Assembly: GCA_905233565.1 (NCBI GenBank) | Contig: CAJOCL010000001.1 | Location: 1-64,000, forward strand | Direction of reading: 5' to 3' | Length of the DNA: 64,000 nucleotides | Source: an uncultured Synergistales bacterium | Lineage (GTDB): Bacteria > Synergistota > Synergistia > Synergistales > Aminobacteriaceae | Part shown: positions 60,293-64,000 of the stretch, piece after piece | Layout: the number at the start of each line of letters is the position of its first letter | Numbering within the stretch: position 1 is the stretch's first letter | Made by a program: the position numbers and the translations under genes | The notes under the pieces: generated by a model | What the model saw: the letters and a program-made list of their open reading frames with translations, nothing else | Told to the model about the DNA's origin: nothing | Database searches by the model: none

Positions 60293-61078
60293 TTATTTTT
60301 TATCATTCATTCCTGCGATGAAAGCAACCTGCAAAACATCGCCCATTTCATCGTCAATTATATGTCCCCATATAATTTGAGCATCAGAGGCAGTATTTTC
60401 TTCAAAAATCTCTGCAGCGTCTGACATTTCGCTTAATGAAACTGCACCGCCTGTTGTTATGTTCAGAAGAACCCGTTTAGCCTGTTTGATTTCTCCGCAC
60501 ATATTCATGGCTTGCAATGCGGCTATTTTTGCTCTGTTATCTCCTTCAGCGTGGCCTGCTCCATAAAATGCCGTGCCAGTATCTTGAAGAATAGCTTTAA
60601 TGTCTTCAAAATCAAGATTTACAAATCCCGATTTCGTGATTAGGTTTGCAATGCTTTCAACAACATTTTGTGAAGATTTTATCTGTTCGTCAAAAGATTT
60701 TTCTTCATCAAATGAAATTAAAGCATCGGAGGCTTCTTTGAATTTTGCTTTTAATTCCTCATTATTACTGAGAAAAATTCCGATAGTTAATTTGTCTGCT
60801 TCCTTAGAGGCTTTTGCCATATTCGGAGTAAGGGGGCTGTCTCCGATAACAAAAATTACGTCCGAATCCATAAAATTTTTGTCAATAATTTCTTTGCATT
60901 CGTCAGAATTATTAACCTTGAATTTCAACGGAGTTTTGAATAAATCCAAAATCTCATCGCTTGCCTGAAATCTTACGTCAGCAAATTCAACGCCCTCAAT
61001 TTTTCCGAGCATTTGTTCAACAACCTGACAACCTTTTCTGCCTACACCTAATGCGACAATTTTTTCATTCGTCTGCAT
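60293..61078 (-). CDS. Short divergent FtsZ/tubulin-like protein
   Basis: This 261-residue protein aligns with FtsZ over most of its length but is much shorter. The N-terminus IVALGVGRKGCQVVEQML replaces the T1 GGGGN loop. Residues 71-103 take the place of the tubulin signature strand, but the GGGTGTG motif is lost (GDSPLTPNMAKA). The T7 loop GFVNLDFEDI keeps Asn154, Asp156 and Asp159. GAGHAEGDNRAKIAALQAM and the strands VLLNITTGGAVSLSEM and VAFIAGM follow the FtsZ core. GTP binding is doubtful; polymer contact through T7 may remain. It may be close to the FtsZ-like families described for membrane remodelling. It is the third gene of the island operon. Confidence 0.85.
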   Translation of the reverse strand: MQTNEKIVALGVGRKGCQVVEQMLGKIEGVEFADVRFQASDEILDLFKTPLKFKVNNSDECKEIIDKNFMDSDVIFVIGDSPLTPNMAKASKEADKLTIGIFLSNNEELKAKFKEASDALISFDEEKSFDEQIKSSQNVVESIANLITKSGFVNLDFEDIKAILQDTGTAFYGAGHAEGDNRAKIAALQAMNMCGEIKQAKRVLLNITTGGAVSLSEMSDAAEIFEENTASDAQIIWGHIIDDEMGDVLQVAFIAGMNDKK

Positions 61079-61081
61079 TCT

Positions 61082-61270
61082 CTATTCTCCTTCCTTAATT
61101 GCATTATGCTTAAAATTGTTCTTAGTTATACCATAAATATTTCTTTGTTTACGTGTCAATTTTTCTTTTGAGGCTCTTTCAGCTTGCAATGCTGACATTT
61201 CAAAATTATTAACTGTTAAAAAATTTCTCATAGTTTTAGAGGGAATACATGCTATTACTTTTTCATTCAT
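61082..61270 (-). CDS. 62-residue protein of the AAA/FtsZ-like operon
   Basis: This small basic protein begins MNEKVIACIPSKTMRNFL and has a charged, helical middle (SALQAERASKEKLTRKQRN). It is not recognised. The start codon overlaps the AAA gene stop (ATGA), and the stop lies three bases before the FtsZ-like gene start, so it is translated as part of the operon. Its constant position between an ATPase and an FtsZ-like protein suggests an adaptor or inhibitor; this is inference. Confidence 0.8.
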   Translation of the reverse strand: MNEKVIACIPSKTMRNFLTVNNFEMSALQAERASKEKLTRKQRNIYGITKNNFKHNAIKEGE

Positions 61271-63477
61271 GATAGAAAACCTGCCTTAATTTTTTCGTGC
61301 TTCATTGACATTTCACGCCTTAAAGCATCGATTAAAATTTCATGCGTTGTCGTTCTTTCATTCGATAATAACGAACTGTATTGCGAACGTACTGAATGAA
61401 AATCTCCCGGAGTAAGCCTTGTAAAAGTTTTTAATTCTCGTATAAGCTCTGAGGGAAGTTCATTTTTGCACAGAGGTTTTAATAACGAATTATAAAGTGC
61501 TAAGACTTGTGAAGTTCCTGAATAATCGAATTTGATTTTATAAGAGAAACGTCTTACTGAGGCCGGATCAAGTTCGTTAATTCTGTTTGTTGTGCAGATA
61601 CAAAAACATTTACATTCTTCAAGATTGACGAGAAACTCATTAACGAAACTGACTTCCCAAGAATGCACAGCCATATCACGGGAATATAAAAATGTATCAG
61701 CCTCATCAATTACAAGCACTGCACCTTCATTTTCAGCGTTGCGGAAAGCTCTTGCAATCCTTTTTTCAGTTTCGCCCACAAAACAGTCTTGCAAATCGCT
61801 TGCTCTCTGAATAAAACATTCTCTGTCAAGTTCGTGAGCTATATGTTTTGCCAATGCAGTCTTGCCAGTACCGGGAGGCCCGTAAAATAACATTGTTGCA
61901 CAGCCTCCTTCAATTTTAGATTTTGCGCTTTTCATAAATTTGTCAGCCCTCAAACATCTTTGCATTAAATCAGAAATTAACGCCCCGTCAAGAGTAAGTC
62001 CGTCAAGCGTAAAATCTTTTACTTCATCCCCGACTCTGCGAATTATTTTCTCACCTCCTCTCAAAAATGTTGTGTATGCTTTCATTGAACATTCAACAGC
62101 CGGCACAAATTCATCACCGCGATATTCGAGAGTTTCAGCCCTATCTATAGAACTTTCAATAACTGCTGCAGGAACTTCATAATTTTTTGCGAGTGATTTT
62201 ATTTGAGGGACTGTGAAATATTTTTCAACTTTATGACGCTTGATTATGTCATTAAATAATTTTTCACGTTCGTTTCTTCCGGGAGCTTCAAAGAATACAC
62301 TGAATAAAAATCTTCTCATGATTGACGGGTGAATATGATCAACGTGATTCGTTATCCAAATAACATGATTTTTAGGCCTCTCAAGCAGAGTAGTGAGCCA
62401 TAATTTATCTTTGCCGTTTTCCTGTTGAGAATCTCTAAGGCTTGTATCTAAAATTTTTTCAGCCTCATCGACAACAACAAAACTTCCCGGATGTTTTGAA
62501 GCTATATTCAAACATGCTATTACTGATGTAGCCGAAGCAAATACTTCATAGTCTCGTACATTTATTGTAAATGCTTTAATGCCAAGAGCTTTTGAAAGGC
62601 TGCGGGCGAAAGTTGTTTTGCCTGTACCCGGAAGGCCGTACAGCATTATATGGACAGGAGCAGAACTTTTTGACTTCAAAAGACGGACAATATAATTTAA
62701 TTCATCTTTTTTGATACTAAAATTTTCAAGCGGTAAAGTTTCACCTTTCATTTGAATGCAGAATAAATTTTGCGGATCAATTTCAGGTTGCTCAAAAATC
62801 TTTATTATTGTGTCATCAAAACGAACTCCCTTGTCATTAAAACGAACTCCATTTCCGCCTTGTATTCCTGTGAAGACTTGTAAAATTTTACAAGTCTCAA
62901 GTTCATTTATGGCATTGTCAAGTCTGAAGATATTCATGTTTAGAATGCACGCAAGAATTTTTTTGTTTCGTGGTCTCCATACATCAATAACATTACCAAA
63001 CCAATTGTCAGTATATAAATTTGTCTCGTATATATACGCAAACTCCAAAAAATCCAAAGCGTCATTACTTAAACCGAAAAATTTTTCAAATTTTTTCCGA
63101 ATAACCTCATAATTTTTAGCATCAGAAGTTTTGTATTTTGAAATTTCTTCGCAGATTTTCAATGCCTGTGTCATGATAAAACTTCTAACATAGGGGCATT
63201 CATCAGCAGCTTCAGATAATTCTCTGCTTAGCGCATCATGGTGGCGGTATCCTTGAACTTGATAAAGCAGCTTAAGAGCTTCTTGTTTTTCCGGAATATC
63301 ACGTTCACCTTTTACATTGTTAATTACATTACGCAACAAGTGTCTTAAATTTCCGCCCATATTATCAAGATATTCAAAAAAACGACTACCGACCTCGTCA
63401 GCCGTAAAATATTTTGCCCTTAACAATCTTGCCATATATAAAGCCGCTTTAGCATCTTCATATAAAATCTCACTCAT
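61267..63477 (-). CDS. Tandem AAA+ ATPase
   Basis: This 736-residue protein has an N-terminal helical domain (~1-250) of unknown role and two AAA+ modules. Module 1 has Walker A GLPGTGKT (~281) and Walker B FVVVDEAEKIL (~333). Module 2 has Walker A GPPGTGKT (~533), Walker B AVLVIDEADTF (~587) and arginine finger residues in ASVRRFSYKI. The layout recalls p97/ClpB-type remodellers but there is no protease or substrate domain. A seven-residue in-frame duplication (VRFNDKG / VRFDD) lies at ~211-221. The start is ATG at 63477, with AAGGAAATA upstream; a longer open frame to 63561 has no ribosome site. It is first in the island operon. Confidence 0.87.
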   Translation of the reverse strand: MSEILYEDAKAALYMARLLRAKYFTADEVGSRFFEYLDNMGGNLRHLLRNVINNVKGERDIPEKQEALKLLYQVQGYRHHDALSRELSEAADECPYVRSFIMTQALKICEEISKYKTSDAKNYEVIRKKFEKFFGLSNDALDFLEFAYIYETNLYTDNWFGNVIDVWRPRNKKILACILNMNIFRLDNAINELETCKILQVFTGIQGGNGVRFNDKGVRFDDTIIKIFEQPEIDPQNLFCIQMKGETLPLENFSIKKDELNYIVRLLKSKSSAPVHIMLYGLPGTGKTTFARSLSKALGIKAFTINVRDYEVFASATSVIACLNIASKHPGSFVVVDEAEKILDTSLRDSQQENGKDKLWLTTLLERPKNHVIWITNHVDHIHPSIMRRFLFSVFFEAPGRNEREKLFNDIIKRHKVEKYFTVPQIKSLAKNYEVPAAVIESSIDRAETLEYRGDEFVPAVECSMKAYTTFLRGGEKIIRRVGDEVKDFTLDGLTLDGALISDLMQRCLRADKFMKSAKSKIEGGCATMLFYGPPGTGKTALAKHIAHELDRECFIQRASDLQDCFVGETEKRIARAFRNAENEGAVLVIDEADTFLYSRDMAVHSWEVSFVNEFLVNLEECKCFCICTTNRINELDPASVRRFSYKIKFDYSGTSQVLALYNSLLKPLCKNELPSELIRELKTFTRLTPGDFHSVRSQYSSLLSNERTTTHEILIDALRREMSMKHEKIKAGFLS
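62811..62850. repeat. Direct repeat within the AAA gene (19-base units, 21-base period)
   Basis: TGTCATCAAAACGAACTCC (62811-62829) and TGTCATTAAAACGAACTCC (62832-62850) differ at one base. They keep the frame and give a seven-residue duplication in the N-terminal domain of the AAA protein. It is probably a slippage duplication. Confidence 0.7.
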
Positions 63478-63582
63478 TATTTCCTTATCCCCATCAATTT
63501 TTTTATTGAGTTTTATTTTACGGAAATAATACGCAAGTATAAGGTGTAGAGTTTTTTTCAATAAACTTCACGGCACTACGCT

Positions 63583-64000
63583 TTAATACGGATTATTCTC
63601 GGCCTCCTGCCTGTAACGCCTGTATATATCTTTTATCGTCTCCATAGGATTCCCTGTTCTTGAATTATTTATAACGGGGTCATGTCCTGCCTTCATTCTC
63701 AATAAAACGTAACAAAATTCGGGGTCGCTGTCATCGTTCCTCGTATCCCTCTGCATGAACTCAAGGTAATAATCAACGGGCTGACTTGTTAATTTTATTG
63801 TCTGTGATTTCTTTTCCGGATTCTCTTCTGAGTCAACCTCAATAACTTCTCCTTTTGAGTCAAATATTCTCACTGAATAAACATGATCTCCGCCCCAGTC
63901 CGATATTGTTACGATATTTTCTTTTGCCGTTATTTCCACCGGGTCTTGAGGATTAAGCAGGGCAATTTCACGTGTCGGGATACTTCCGCGCTTTACGGGT
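63583..64000 (-). CDS. Partial protein of unknown function (C-terminal part, start outside window)
   Basis: The minus-strand frame is open from the right edge of the window to a stop at 63583, so this is the C-terminal ~138 residues of a longer gene. A GTG at 63939 is only an internal codon. It has beta-rich Asp/Glu/Ser stretches (VTISDWGGDHVYSVRIFD) and a charged helical tail (IKDIYRRYRQEAENNPY). I do not recognise it. The gene ends 105 bases before the AAA gene start, in the same direction, and may belong to the same locus. Confidence 0.7.
   Translation of the reverse strand, partial: PVKRGSIPTREIALLNPQDPVEITAKENIVTISDWGGDHVYSVRIFDSKGEVIEVDSEENPEKKSQTIKLTSQPVDYYLEFMQRDTRNDDSDPEFCYVLLRMKAGHDPVINNSRTGNPMETIKDIYRRYRQEAENNPY

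Noticed and set aside
60293-61078. Treating the FtsZ-like gene as the cell-division ftsZ or as a decayed copy
   Set aside because: It has no signature motif and no ftsA/ftsQ neighbour, but the frame is intact, coupled in an operon and keeps the T7 residues, which argues against simple decay.
61267-63477. Naming the tandem AAA+ protein ClpB, p97/CDC48 or a BREX ATPase
   Set aside because: The N-terminal domain does not match those families and no BREX partner (PglX, PglZ) is present.
1-64000. CRISPR arrays, transposases, prophage genes or integrase-bounded islands
   Set aside because: I saw no regularly spaced repeats, no transposase or integrase, and no tRNA-linked attachment repeats in the window.

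Overview
The window looks like the chromosome of an anaerobic, amino-acid-fermenting, Gram-negative-type bacterium. I think Synergistota (Synergistaceae) is most likely. The reasons are a DHH-CBS-poly(A)-polymerase fusion protein, a TrmB with a C-terminal extension, a complete branched-chain amino acid ABC transporter, an extra amino acid binding protein, CbiD/CbiET and secreted esterases. This is inference from gene content; there is no rRNA gene here. Codon and base use look even across the window, with a somewhat more A+T-rich stretch at the right end (about 57-63.5 kb).

Layout. 1-1.2 kb: tail of a BACON-like surface protein. 1.3-8 kb (minus): a two-TM ion channel with an odd selectivity filter, the primary sigma factor, an unknown gene, cheV, and the DHH-CBS-PAP fusion. 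8.1-12.6 kb (plus): ctsR-clpC, with a promoter and a degenerate CtsR box, then a MATE exporter. 12.6-15.8 kb (minus): an amino acid binding protein and cbiD-cbiET. 15.8-25.1 kb (plus): a cysteine-peptidase-like protein, PBP1A, a split chromate transporter, two unknown genes, a Lon-like protease and endonuclease III. 25.2-31.9 kb: a cluster of exported hydrolases, a carboxymuconolactone-decarboxylase-like protein and a cupin around a MerR regulator, with two 19-bp-spacer MerR-type promoters that share an operator. 32-38.2 kb (minus): gntP, then manB/algC-like, trmB, rsmD, MATE and hpt. 38.3 kb: a hexapeptide acetyltransferase. 38.9-45.5 kb (minus): a long housekeeping operon ybaB-recR-ispDF-(60 aa ORF)-tsaD-malY-rseP-ispG. 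45.6-48.9 kb: a large membrane protein with Sel1 and SH3b repeats behind a CIRCE-like operator. 49.2-53.9 kb: livKHMGF. 54.1-54.3 kb: tRNA-Ser and tRNA-Arg. 54.3-57 kb: a NarL-type two-component system and an HD protein. 57.1 kb: a GT11 glycosyltransferase. 58-63.5 kb: an accessory island.

The best candidate for an undescribed system is that island, read on the minus strand from 63477 to 58081. It encodes a tandem-AAA+ ATPase, a 62-residue protein, a short and very divergent FtsZ/tubulin-like protein, and a PD-(D/E)XK-type nuclease. These are tightly packed and end in a terminator, followed by a WYL-domain regulator. The FtsZ-like protein keeps the T7-loop catalytic pattern and the following FtsZ core but has lost the glycine-rich GTP-binding signature. 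A pairing of filament-type protein, remodelling ATPase, nuclease and WYL regulator suggests a defence or stress-response module, but no function is proven by sequence alone.

Other regulatory signals worth attention are the MerR regulon with face-to-face divergent promoters, the CIRCE-like site in front of the Sel1/SH3b gene, the CtsR-type site over the ctsR promoter, a transcription attenuator between livK and livH, and several TGN-TATAAT extended -10 promoters.
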